Below, piece by piece: positions 1 to 7,025 of a DNA stretch of 18,142 nt. The position numbers and the translations under genes are program-made. Source of the stretch: DASPKW01 sp038244055 (lineage in GTDB: Bacteria; Planctomycetota; Phycisphaerae; Tepidisphaerales; Tepidisphaeraceae). Under the pieces are notes generated by a model that was not told the DNA's origin, ran no database searches, and was given only the letters and a program-made list of their open reading frames with translations. The stretch's first letter is position 1; every line of letters starts with the position of its first letter. The stretch spans positions 1 through 18,142 of the forward strand of contig JBBRTW010000098.1 of the NCBI GenBank assembly GCA_038244055.1, in the 5' to 3' direction.

Positions 1-2
1 AT

Positions 3-1010
3 GCGCTGACCGCCACCCACCCCGGCGCGCCCGCGCGGGCGATGGTGCTTAACGAAGGCCCCACCGTCAACCCCGTCATCTTCAAACGCGGCAACCCCGG
101 CATGCCCGGCGCAACCGTCCCCCGCCAATTCCTCGCGGCCGTTTCCGGTGAATCGCGCCAGCCCTTCAAGAATGGCTCCGGGCGATTGGAACTGGCCGAG
201 TCGATCGCCAACAAGGATAACCCGCTCACCGCCCGCGTCTTTGTCAACCGCGTCTGGGCCCAGCACTTCGGCAAAGGCATCGTCCGCACCCCCAGCGATT
301 TCGGCATCCGCGGTGAACGGCCGACTCATCCCGAGTTGCTCGATTGGCTGGCCGTGCGTTTCATGAATGATGGCTGGAGCATCAAGAAGCTCCACAAAAC
401 CATCATGCTCTCGGCCGCCTATCGCCAGTCCACCCTCGCCTCGCGCGAGGCGACCGCGGCCGACCCGGATAACCGCCTCTGGTCCCGCCAGAACCGCCAG
501 CGATTGGATTTTGAATCGATGCGCGATTCATTGCTGGCGGCCTCGGGTCAGATCGATCTGAGCCTGGGCGGCAAGTCGATTGATATCCTCGCCCAGCCTT
601 TCTCCCATCGCCGGACGATTTACGGTTTCGTCGATCGCCAGAACCTGCCCAACATGTTCCGCTCCTTCGATTTCGCCAGCCCGGATCAGCATGCCCCCCT
701 GCGCTTCGCCAATACCGTGCCGCAGCAGGCGCTGTTCATGATGAACAGCCCGTTCGTGGTGGAGCAGGCGCGAGCCCTGGCTGCGCGGGAAACCGTCGCC
801 AAGGCCGCCACCCTCGCGGAGAAGGTCGGGGCGCTATATCGGGCGGCGCTGTCGCGCGATCCATCGTGCGACGAAATCAAGACGGCGATGGAATTTATTG
901 AATCCGAAGGCGGCCTTTCCCAGCCGATCGCTCCGGCCAGGGGATTGACCGCGCTGGAGAGAGTCGCGCAAGTCTTGTTGCAGACGAACGAGTTTGTGTT
1001 TGTTGACTAA
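3..1010 (+). CDS. DUF1553 family protein, C-terminal part (5' end outside window)
   Basis: The frame is open to the left edge, so this is the 3' end of a longer gene; the first ATG at 42 is internal. The translation carries the DUF1553 signatures in order: a RGNPG / VPRQFL segment, RLELAESIA, NPLTARVFVNRVW, HFGKGIVRTPSDFG, THPELLDWLA, GWSIKKLHK, then AAYRQS and RLDFESMRDSLLAASG. In planctomycetes DUF1553 usually forms the C-terminal half of large exported proteins that begin with a cytochrome c-like (PSCyt1) and a DUF1549 domain, and whose biochemical role is not established. Such genes are normally followed directly by a DUF1501 gene; here a DUF1501 gene follows, but only after a 136-codon ORF. 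The stop is TAA at 1008. Family assignment is firm; function is unknown. Confidence 0.93.
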   Translation, partial: ALTATHPGAPARAMVLNEGPTVNPVIFKRGNPGMPGATVPRQFLAAVSGESRQPFKNGSGRLELAESIANKDNPLTARVFVNRVWAQHFGKGIVRTPSDFGIRGERPTHPELLDWLAVRFMNDGWSIKKLHKTIMLSAAYRQSTLASREATAADPDNRLWSRQNRQRLDFESMRDSLLAASGQIDLSLGGKSIDILAQPFSHRRTIYGFVDRQNLPNMFRSFDFASPDQHAPLRFANTVPQQALFMMNSPFVVEQARALAARETVAKAATLAEKVGALYRAALSRDPSCDEIKTAMEFIESEGGLSQPIAPARGLTALERVAQVLLQTNEFVFVD

Positions 1011-1032
1011 TCGCGTTGCTGGCGGAATTCAT

Positions 1033-1056
1033 CGCAAAGACGCAAAGGCGCTAAGA
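1033..1056. repeat. Short tandem repeat, 8-bp unit CGCAAAGR x3
   Basis: Three adjacent 8-mers (CGCAAAGA, CGCAAAGG, CGCTAAGA) lie just after the DUF1553 stop codon in a 142-bp intergenic stretch. No gene, hairpin or promoter was seen in the rest of that gap. Similar CGCAAAG-type strings occur between genes in many environmental bacterial genomes, so this is probably a dispersed element and not a regulator of this locus. Confidence 0.7.
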
Positions 1057-1152
1057 CACAGAGAAGAAGGAAGGAAAACAGAAGTTGGTGTTGATACGAT
1101 TGAAGCAGCTCACGAAGACAATTAGTAATCGTCTCACCATGACAGAACCCAG

Positions 1153-1563
1153 ATGACCTTGGAAGTTGAAGCCCATTTCCGCGAGTCAGAACGCCGGTTG
1201 GACAGCCTCCTGCAGCGCGACCAGCAGACGATCATGTCACGCGGGATTGAAGTTGTTGACCGGTCCGAGCGGCGTTATCACTACAAGAATCAGCACTTGT
1301 CATGGTCGCACCAATTCGAGGCACGACGGCCTCGCGGCAGCAAGATCGAGAAGGTACGTGTCACTCTGACTGTTTTAGAAGGTGACCCGATGGGCGTCCG
1401 GCTCTGGAAGTGCGCGGAGGTCTTTCAGATCGGGCAATCGCCGCATTGGCAAAAGACCGATGAACGAGTAATTCCGTTGCAGGAGCTGCTTCGGGCCGGA
1501 ATGGCAACGACAATCGTTCATGAGGTCGAAGAATGCCTAAACGCTGCAGAAGGTGCCGGATGA
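1153..1563 (+). CDS. Hypothetical protein, 136 aa
   Basis: An ORF between the DUF1553 and DUF1501 genes, read in the same direction. The product looks like a soluble, mixed alpha/beta protein: a charged N-terminal helix (about residues 5-30), a central stretch rich in basic and aromatic residues (about 40-65) and a C-terminal helix (about 108-132). There is no signal peptide or membrane segment, and no family was recognised. No Shine-Dalgarno sequence precedes the ATG, so the start is uncertain. Its third codon positions are less GC-rich than those of the flanking genes, which could mean recent insertion. Its place inside a pair that is normally contiguous is the main oddity. It is probably real but could be a spurious ORF. 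Confidence 0.5.
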   Translation: MTLEVEAHFRESERRLDSLLQRDQQTIMSRGIEVVDRSERRYHYKNQHLSWSHQFEARRPRGSKIEKVRVTLTVLEGDPMGVRLWKCAEVFQIGQSPHWQKTDERVIPLQELLRAGMATTIVHEVEECLNAAEGAG

Positions 1564-1629
1564 CGGAATGACGATGAAACGTAGATGGTCGGTTTGCCTC
1601 GCGATAGTTGATTCAAAGTGAATAACCCT

Positions 1630-3123
1630 ATGAGCCTCTACAACCACACCCCCCGCCTCGCCGACCGCTTCCTCACCCGCCGCCAGTTGCTCTCGCGCCT
1701 CGGCACCGGCTTCGGCGCAATCGCCCTCGGCGACCTCCTCCGCCAGACCGGCGCGCTGGCCGCCGACCCCGTTCTTCAATCCGCAATCCGCAATCCGCAA
1801 TCGACAATTTCCTCCATCAATCCCCTCCTCCCCCGCGGCCCCCAATTCGCCCCCCGCGCCAAGCGGGTCATCCATCTGTTCATGAATGGCGGACCCTCCC
1901 AGGTCGATACCTTCGACCCCAAGCCCCAGCTCACCAAGTTCCACGGCAAGCCCCTGCCCCTCAATCTCAAGACCGAGCGCCGCACCGGCGCGGGACTGGG
2001 CTCGCCCTTCAAATTCAAACCCTACGGCCAATCCGGCATCGAAGTTTCCGACATCTTCGCCAACACCGCCCAGAACGTCGATGACATGTGCATCATCCGC
2101 TCCATGCACGCCGATGTCCCCAATCACGAGCCGTCGCTGCTCCTGATGAACTGCGGCGAGGCGCGCATGGTCCGCCCCTCCATGGGTTCCTGGATCACCT
2201 ACGGCCTGGGCACCGAGAACCAGAACCTCCCCGGTTTCGTCGTCATGTGCCCCGGCGGCTACCCGATCCAGGAATCGCAGAACTGGCAATCGGGCTTCCT
2301 CCCCGGCATCTACCAGGGCACCTACGTCGATTCCAAGCACACCGAGATCGACAAGCTCATCGAGCACATCAAGAACCGCTACGAGGATAAAACCCAGCAG
2401 CGCCGGCAGCTCGATTTGCTGATGAAACTGAATAACCAGCATCTCGAAGCCCGGCAAAATGATGCCCAGCTCGAGGCCCGCATCCAGTCGTTCGAGTTGG
2501 CCTACCGCATGCAGATGGACGCCACCGATGCTTTTGATATCACGCGAGAGCCGGAGCATATCCGCGAGATGTACGGCGCGGATAAGAGCGTCCAGGCCCG
2601 CCAGATTCTCATCGCCCGCCGCCTGATCGAGCGCGGCGTGAGGTACGTGCAGGTGTGGCATGGCGAGGGCCAGCCCTGGGACAATCACGATGACATCGAG
2701 AAAGGCCACCGCAATCTCGCCGGCCAATGCGATAAGGCGATCGGCGCTTTATTGAAGGATCTCAAGCAGCGCGGCATGCTGGAAGACACGCTGGTCATGT
2801 GGGGCGGCGAGTTCGGGCGAACGCCGGTGGTCGAATTGCCGACGCCCGGCGCGAATGCCGGAAAGATAAATGGCCGGGATCACAATCACTACGGTTTTTC
2901 GATGTGGCTGGCCGGCGGGGGGGCGCGGGGCGGATATGTGCATGGGGCGACGGATGAATTCGGGTTCAAGGCGGTCGAGAAGCCCGTGCATGTGCATGAC
3001 CTGCACGCAACGCTCTTGGAGATGCTGGGCTTCGATCATGAGAAGTTCACATACCGCTATGCCGGCCGGGATTTCCGGTTGACGGATGTGTCGGGGAATG
3101 TGGTGAAGGAACTCATCGGCTGA
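1630..3123 (+). CDS. DUF1501 family protein, Tat-exported (sulfatase/alkaline-phosphatase-like fold)
   Basis: The N-terminus (LADRFLTRRQLLSRLG, then a hydrophobic GTGFGAIALGDLL stretch and ALAA) is a twin-arginine signal, so the protein should be exported folded. The body is a typical DUF1501 protein: KRVIHLFMNGGPSQVDTFDPKP, NHEPSLLLMNCG, RPSMGSWITYGLG, a long helical middle section, WGGEFGRTPVVE, GRDHNHYGFSMWLAGGG, GYVHGATDEFG and HVHDLHATLLEMLGFDHEKFTYRYAGRDFRL (quoted in parts). The family is distantly related to sulfatases and alkaline phosphatases; its substrate is unknown. It is typically a genomic partner of DUF1553 proteins, as here. An in-frame GTG at 1618 would add four residues, and neither start has a Shine-Dalgarno sequence. 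Just after the signal peptide is an in-frame run of 7-bp repeats. A 396-codon antisense ORF over this gene is a shadow. Confidence 0.93.
   Translation: MSLYNHTPRLADRFLTRRQLLSRLGTGFGAIALGDLLRQTGALAADPVLQSAIRNPQSTISSINPLLPRGPQFAPRAKRVIHLFMNGGPSQVDTFDPKPQLTKFHGKPLPLNLKTERRTGAGLGSPFKFKPYGQSGIEVSDIFANTAQNVDDMCIIRSMHADVPNHEPSLLLMNCGEARMVRPSMGSWITYGLGTENQNLPGFVVMCPGGYPIQESQNWQSGFLPGIYQGTYVDSKHTEIDKLIEHIKNRYEDKTQQRRQLDLLMKLNNQHLEARQNDAQLEARIQSFELAYRMQMDATDAFDITREPEHIREMYGADKSVQARQILIARRLIERGVRYVQVWHGEGQPWDNHDDIEKGHRNLAGQCDKAIGALLKDLKQRGMLEDTLVMWGGEFGRTPVVELPTPGANAGKINGRDHNHYGFSMWLAGGGARGGYVHGATDEFGFKAVEKPVHVHDLHATLLEMLGFDHEKFTYRYAGRDFRLTDVSGNVVKELIG
1778..1805 (+). repeat. 7-bp tandem repeat AATCCGC inside the DUF1501 gene
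   Basis: Three exact AATCCGC units and a fourth variant (AATCGAC) lie in the linker between the Tat signal and the DUF1501 domain. They encode the odd SAIRNPQST stretch, which has no counterpart in a usual DUF1501 linker. The total inserted length keeps the frame. Strings of this type are usually intergenic. Confidence 0.8.
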
Positions 3124-3184
3124 GATGGCCCTCCGATCAGCACATAAAACCTTTCGCAGAATGTGCCCCATGCGATTTCAACGT

Positions 3185-3190
3185 TATAAT
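3185..3190 (+). promoter_or_regulatory. Consensus -10 box for the antitoxin gene
   Basis: TATAAT matches the sigma-70-type -10 consensus exactly and lies 22 bp before the antitoxin ATG, giving a predicted leader of roughly 15 nt that contains a GAGG ribosome-binding site. The -35 region (near 3161-3167) is weak, as expected for a promoter tuned by its own antitoxin. Confidence 0.6.
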
Positions 3191-3212
3191 CGTAAAATAG
3201 AGAGGTTTGAAT

Positions 3213-3452
3213 ATGCAGATCACGTTGACGAGGCCTGAGCTTGAGAAATTCGTCGCGGAGCAAGTTGACGCCGGGTTATTTCCATCGGCCGAAGCGGTCA
3301 TTGAGGCCGGACTCGAACGATTGATGGAATCGGCGCCCCTTGATGATGAAACGTTGGCGGCGATTGAAGAGGGTGAGGCCCAAATCGACCGTGGCGAAGA
3401 AATTGACTGGGAGCAGTTTGCGGCGGAGATGCGCAACAAATACTGCAAATAG
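3213..3452 (+). CDS. ParD-like type II antitoxin, 79 aa
   Basis: A short acidic protein with a beta-strand start (MQITLTRPELEKFVAEQV) and the segment GLFPSAEAVIEAGLERLME, the ribbon-helix-helix pattern of ParD/CopG-type antitoxins. An acidic tail rich in Asp and Glu, the usual toxin-binding part, follows. ATG 3213 is chosen because GAGG at 3202-3205 lies 7 nt upstream; an in-frame TTG at 3207 would add two residues. A perfect TATAAT lies just upstream. ParD binds and blocks ParE, and the pair represses its own promoter. The next ORF, 13 nt downstream, keeps only fragments of a ParE toxin, so this antitoxin appears to have outlived its partner. Confidence 0.8.
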   Translation: MQITLTRPELEKFVAEQVDAGLFPSAEAVIEAGLERLMESAPLDDETLAAIEEGEAQIDRGEEIDWEQFAAEMRNKYCK

Positions 3453-3465
3453 CGGGGATAGTCTC

Positions 3466-3555
3466 ATGGCCGACCAATATCGCGTCATGGAAAAAAGTGA
3501 GATGGTCAAGATTCTAACGGTTCGACATGGCGCGCGGAGGACGCCCGGTTTCTAG
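3466..3555 (+). pseudogene. Remnant of ParE/RelE-type toxin, internally deleted
   Basis: A 29-codon ORF directly after the antitoxin gene, where the toxin gene should be. It starts MADQYRV, like a ParE N-terminus, and ends in EKSEMVKILTVRHGARR, which matches the last beta-strand of ParE-family toxins (a ...ILRVRHGAR... pattern). Intact ParE proteins are about 90-100 residues, so about two thirds of the protein is missing and the ends are joined in frame. The loss removes the helical hairpin and most of the beta-sheet, so toxicity is unlikely. Alternatively MADQYRV could itself belong to the C-terminal half, in which case this is a simple 5' truncation with a new start. Confidence 0.65.
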
Positions 3556-3564
3556 TTCGCCGAT

Positions 3565-4938
3565 TTATTCCCGCAGCCCAAATTCATTCAACCTTCGATG
3601 CAGCGTCCGCCGGGAAATCCCCAGTTGCCGGGCGGCCTCGGTGCGATTGCCCCGGCAGGCTTCCAGGGCTTTCATGATCGTCTGCTTGGACAAATCCTTG
3701 AGATTCAGATCGGGGTCGCGGGCGTCATCTTCCAGATCGCCGGCCGCCGGAGGGGTTGAATCGCGGAAGAATTTTTCGGGCAGATCATCGGCCGAGAGAA
3801 CCGTGCGGCCGCTCAAGACCACCACGCTCTCCAGTGTATTCTTCAATTCCCGCACATTGCCTGGCCAATTGTATTTCGCAAATGATTCGAGCAGCGAGGG
3901 ATCGATCTCGCGCGATTCAAACCCGTTGCTGCGGCAGATTTCATCGAGGAAAAAGCGCGTGAGGACGGGCAAATCTTCCGGCCGCTCGCGCAGGGAAGGG
4001 AGGCGGATATTGACGATGTTGAGGCGGAAGAAGAGGTCCTGGCGGAACTCGCCCTCTTTGACTTCGAGCTCCAGGTTGCGGTTGGTGGCGGCGACGATGC
4101 GCACATCAATCTTCTGCGGCGCGGTCATGCCGACGGGCGTGACGGCGGAGTCTTCCAGAACGCGCAGGAGCTTGGATTGCATGGCCAGGGGAAGCTCGCC
4201 GATTTCATCGAGCAGGAGGGTGCCGCCATCGGCCGCCTGGAAGTAGCCGCGGGTGTTTTTCTCGGCGCCGGTGAAAGCGCCTTTCTCGTGGCCGAAGAGC
4301 GTGGATTCGATGAGGTTTTCGGGAATCGCCCCGCAGTTGAGGGCGAGAAACGGCCCGGATTTTCGCGGGCTGGCTTCGTGGAGGGCGCGGGCGACCATCT
4401 CCTTGCCGGTGCCCGATTCGCCGGAGATGAGGACGGTGGTCTTGACCGGGGCGGCGCGGTCGATGATCGCGAAGACCTGCCGCATCGAGGGGCTCTTGCC
4501 GATGATGTGGCGATAATGCCAACCCTCGCGGAGCTGCCCGCGCAGGCGCGAGAGCTCCTGGCGCAGGCGCTTGTTGTCGAGTGCTTTGGCGACTTGCAGG
4601 AGAAGCTCTTCGGGGTCCAGCGGCTTGGTGAGATAGGCCGATGCGCCGGCTTTGATGGCATCGACGGCCTGCGGGATCGTGCCGTAGCCGGTCATGAGGA
4701 TCACGGCCGTCTCGGGGTGATTCTGCGTGACCCAGCGCAGCAGCGACCGGCCATCGACCTTGGGCATCATCAGGTCCGCGATCACCAGATCCGTGCCGGG
4801 GATAAAGAGGTCCATCGCCTGCTGCCCATCCTCGGCCGCGGTGACCGCGTAACCTTCATCGCGCAGGGTCCCCGCCACCGCCTCGCGCACGGAGGCATCA
4901 TCTTCAACCAGCAGGATGTGGAATGGCGTTTCGGGCAT
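3565..4938 (-). CDS. NtrC-family sigma-54-dependent response regulator
   Basis: A 457-residue, complete three-domain activator. Receiver, residues 7-122: acidic pair D12/D13, phospho-acceptor D55, T83 and K105. AAA+ domain, about 143-372: Walker A GESGTGKE (173-180), the sigma-54-contacting loop GAFTGA (220-225), Walker B GGTLLLDEIGE (238-248), and the FFRLNIVNIRLPSLRER and YNWPGNVRELKN motifs. Fis-type helix-turn-helix, about 418-455: NRTEAARQLGISRRTLHRRL. When phosphorylated it should oligomerise at an enhancer and use ATP hydrolysis to open sigma-54 promoters. It starts 11 nt after the kinase stop, so it is the last gene of a receiver-kinase-activator operon. Sigma-54 promoters and a candidate enhancer are found upstream of this operon, which makes them its most likely targets. 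Every key residue is present. Confidence 0.97.
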   Translation of the reverse strand: MPETPFHILLVEDDASVREAVAGTLRDEGYAVTAAEDGQQAMDLFIPGTDLVIADLMMPKVDGRSLLRWVTQNHPETAVILMTGYGTIPQAVDAIKAGASAYLTKPLDPEELLLQVAKALDNKRLRQELSRLRGQLREGWHYRHIIGKSPSMRQVFAIIDRAAPVKTTVLISGESGTGKEMVARALHEASPRKSGPFLALNCGAIPENLIESTLFGHEKGAFTGAEKNTRGYFQAADGGTLLLDEIGELPLAMQSKLLRVLEDSAVTPVGMTAPQKIDVRIVAATNRNLELEVKEGEFRQDLFFRLNIVNIRLPSLRERPEDLPVLTRFFLDEICRSNGFESREIDPSLLESFAKYNWPGNVRELKNTLESVVVLSGRTVLSADDLPEKFFRDSTPPAAGDLEDDARDPDLNLKDLSKQTIMKALEACRGNRTEAARQLGISRRTLHRRLNEFGLRE

Positions 4939-4949
4939 GGGTTGTGTCG

Positions 4950-6377
4950 TCAGCGGATCATAGCGGGAGAGTCTTCGGCCGTCTTGCTGTTGTCGATCAC
5001 ATGAACATCCGATAAGGGAAGCCGCAGGTGGAAAGTCGTTCCTTTTCCGGCCTCGGAATCCACCGAAACGCTCCCGCCGAAGTTATCCACGAATCGTTTC
5101 ACGAGCGCCAAACCGATGCCGTGGCCCTCCTTCTTCGACGTCTGGAACGGCTTGAAGAGGCGCGCTTTCATCTCCTCGGGAATGCCCGGGCCGGTGTCGG
5201 TCACATCGATCAGGCCGTAACCTTCGGCATCTTTGCTGATGGCCAGCGCGATCGCGCCGCCTTCGCCCATGGCCTGTTGTGCGTTGAGAACGAGGTTCAT
5301 GAGGATTTGCCGCAGGGCGTGCGGATCACACATGACATGGACGCCGGGGTGGGTGGGGGCGACAACCGTCAGGCGGGTATCCGTGCTGCGGAGCAGTTCA
5401 TCGAGGAGGGCTTTGAGCTTCCGCGCTGCATCGCCGAGGTCGACACTCTGCACGCGCAGGGAGGCGGCTTTTTCGTGGGCGAGGTAGTCGGTGACCAGTT
5501 GCTGGATGCGCAGAAGCTCGGCATCGATGGTCTGAGCGGTATTGGTGACTTCCTCGGGGTTATCCGCCTTCTTACGCAGTGAATGCAATTGAAAGCGAAG
5601 GGCGGCAAGGGGATTTCTTATCTCATGCGCCAGCACCGCCGCCGTCAGCCCGAGCTCGGCCAGCAATCCCTGGCGAGTCAGTTCAGCGCTGCGCTCGACA
5701 TGCCCGGCGCGCTGCCAGGAGCGATAGGCGAAGATGCCGATGGCCGACAGGACCAGGGTGGCGGTGGCGGTCCAGGTGATGACCTTTCTGAGCAGGGAGC
5801 CCTCTTTCTTCCAGAACTCATTGGTCAGCGATTCGCGCGACAGTTCGAGGAAGGTGACCGCCCGCACTTTTCCATCCACGCGCCAGGGCAGGAGAAACCG
5901 GTAACTGTCATCGTCCTTGCCCTTCATTTCTCCTTCGGTGAGTTTGTTGAGTTGCTCGGCGGTGATGATGATTCCTTTTCGCGGGGCGCGGCTGGGCGGG
6001 GTGAGAACCCCCACATCCTTGGCCTCGATCGGCCGGCCTTTGGCGTCGATTTCGTAGCTCACAAAGTAGAACGCCGCGGTTTGAATCGATGGGTCGGCGT
6101 TCATCTCCACAACGATGGAGCGCGCCAGGTCCGGGTCTTCGGTGACCAGGCGCGGGTTGAGATTCCAGGTGTTGAACCCCATCCCCTCGGCCCGGGCGAT
6201 CTTCATGATCAGCGGCTGCTCGAGGCGCTTGGCCACCGAGCGGGCGTTCTCCGAGATATCGCGATCATACGCCGCCAGGATGACCAGGTAGCTCCACGGC
6301 ACAGTCAAGACCAGAGCCAACCCCACGAGCCCGAGGGGAGCCAACCAGGATCGCAGCCAGGACCATGCATCGTTCAA
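4950..6377 (-). CDS. Membrane sensor histidine kinase
   Basis: A 475-residue kinase with a transmembrane segment at about 12-34, a periplasmic sensor region of about 165 residues (35-198), a second transmembrane segment at about 199-219, then HisKA with H251 (HEIRNP, 251-256) and an HATPase_c domain with the N box (NLVLNAQQA, from 361), the G1 box DTGPGIP (394-400) and the G2 box GHGIGLAL (418-425). No PAS or HAMP domain is obvious. The overall plan resembles ZraS/AtoS-type kinases that pair with NtrC-like regulators, and the next gene is such a regulator, 11 nt away. The signal sensed is unknown. The start is a TTG at 6377: an in-frame stop lies three codons upstream, and any ATG downstream would remove the first membrane segment. 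Confidence 0.94.
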   Translation of the reverse strand: MNDAWSWLRSWLAPLGLVGLALVLTVPWSYLVILAAYDRDISENARSVAKRLEQPLIMKIARAEGMGFNTWNLNPRLVTEDPDLARSIVVEMNADPSIQTAAFYFVSYEIDAKGRPIEAKDVGVLTPPSRAPRKGIIITAEQLNKLTEGEMKGKDDDSYRFLLPWRVDGKVRAVTFLELSRESLTNEFWKKEGSLLRKVITWTATATLVLSAIGIFAYRSWQRAGHVERSAELTRQGLLAELGLTAAVLAHEIRNPLAALRFQLHSLRKKADNPEEVTNTAQTIDAELLRIQQLVTDYLAHEKAASLRVQSVDLGDAARKLKALLDELLRSTDTRLTVVAPTHPGVHVMCDPHALRQILMNLVLNAQQAMGEGGAIALAISKDAEGYGLIDVTDTGPGIPEEMKARLFKPFQTSKKEGHGIGLALVKRFVDNFGGSVSVDSEAGKGTTFHLRLPLSDVHVIDNSKTAEDSPAMIR

Positions 6378-6393
6378 TAAGTCTCGTTACTTT

Positions 6394-6420
6394 TTGTTGT
6401 GGTGCGGGCGTCCACGCCTG
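6394..6420. repeat. Dispersed GTGGTGCGGGC repeat, copy 1
   Basis: TTGTTGTGGTGCGGGC (6394-6409) followed by a CCTG-containing tail lies in the 68-bp gap between the receiver gene and the kinase gene. The same 16 bases recur at 17686-17701, also followed by a CCTGC-containing tail. It is noncoding and sits just upstream of the kinase start. Confidence 0.7.
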
Positions 6421-6445
6421 CTTTTCTCTTCTCTCACAGTTTCCA

Positions 6446-6838
6446 TCAAGTGCCGATCACACTGATCTTATTCACTTCATCCAGCAAATCCTGCGGCGAA
6501 ACCGGCTTTGTCAGCAGGGCGACCAGAACCGATGAGGGATACCGGCTGCGCAGATGATCGATCGGGAAGGCGGTCATCACGATCACCCGGATCGGCAAAT
6601 TCTCGGCCACGATCATTCGCAGCAGATCGGCCCCGCTGCCATCGGGCAGGTTCATGTCCAGCAGGCAGATCGCCGGCTTGGAGGTCCGCAGGAGCTTTGC
6701 CCCATCCGCCCGGGTGCCGGCGGCTTCGATCGCATAACCGTGATCTTCCAGAAACATTCGCAGGCTCGCCTGGAGCGAGGGGTCATCTTCAACCAGGAGG
6801 ATGGACACAATCGGGGATGACATCGTGGAAGCGGTCAT
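6446..6838 (-). CDS. Single-domain response regulator (CheY-like receiver)
   Basis: A stand-alone receiver of 130 residues: D18/D19 acidic pair (LLVEDD), phospho-acceptor D61 (CLLDMNLPDGSG), T89 and K111, with no output domain. It is the first gene of the operon, ahead of the kinase and the sigma-54 activator, and could relay or drain phosphoryl groups or act through protein contacts. The frame runs upstream to 6943, but that would place the N-terminus across a sigma-54 promoter (6865-6851) and the putative enhancer, so an ATG at 6838 or 6823 is chosen. Transcription from that promoter would begin near 6839, so the 6838 start would be nearly leaderless and the 6823 start would have a leader of about 16 nt without a Shine-Dalgarno sequence. 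Confidence 0.9.
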   Translation of the reverse strand: MTASTMSSPIVSILLVEDDPSLQASLRMFLEDHGYAIEAAGTRADGAKLLRTSKPAICLLDMNLPDGSGADLLRMIVAENLPIRVIVMTAFPIDHLRSRYPSSVLVALLTKPVSPQDLLDEVNKISVIGT

Positions 6839-6850
6839 GGGGTAGCCGGT

Positions 6851-6866
6851 GCAACGCCGGTGCCAA
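6851..6866 (-). promoter_or_regulatory. Sigma-54 promoter of the receiver-kinase-activator operon
   Basis: On the minus strand the sequence reads TTGGCACCGGCGTTGCA (6866 to 6850), which matches the -24/-12 consensus YTGGCACGRNNNTTGCW at every fixed base but one. GG and GC are 12 bp apart, as required. Transcription should start near 6839, just before the receiver gene. Confidence 0.75.
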
Positions 6867-6926
6867 GGGTACACTCCCCGAACAATCGCCGCATCGGGCC
6901 AGTCGCAGGAGATTACCGGGCCATGC

Positions 6927-6951
6927 GAGACAGCGCGGCTCACCCTGTCTC
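6927..6951. promoter_or_regulatory. Candidate enhancer (activator-binding) site between two sigma-54 promoters
   Basis: GAGACAG (6927-6933), an 11-bp spacer, then its exact inverse CTGTCTC (6945-6951). The centre (about 6939) is roughly 88 bp from the minus-strand -12 element and 101 bp from the plus-strand one. Half-site centres are 18 bp apart. Placement and symmetry suit a dimeric NtrC-type regulator; that the regulator at 3565-4938 binds here is inference. Confidence 0.6.
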
Positions 6952-7025
6952 ACCCGAGCGGGCTCTGGCACAGTCGTGTCCCATCGGAAATCGCTCCTGG
7001 CAGGTCAGAAACCACGTTCGCCGGC

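Noticed and set aside
1537..2727. 396-codon minus-strand ORF opposite the DUF1501 gene
   Set aside because: Composition is Val/Gly/Leu/Asp-rich with no domain, and it lies fully over a gene of a firmly recognised family; typical antisense shadow in GC-rich DNA.
6839..6943. N-terminal extension of the stand-alone receiver protein
   Set aside because: It would put coding sequence across a near-consensus sigma-54 promoter and the enhancer-like dyad, and the added residues have no receiver homology.
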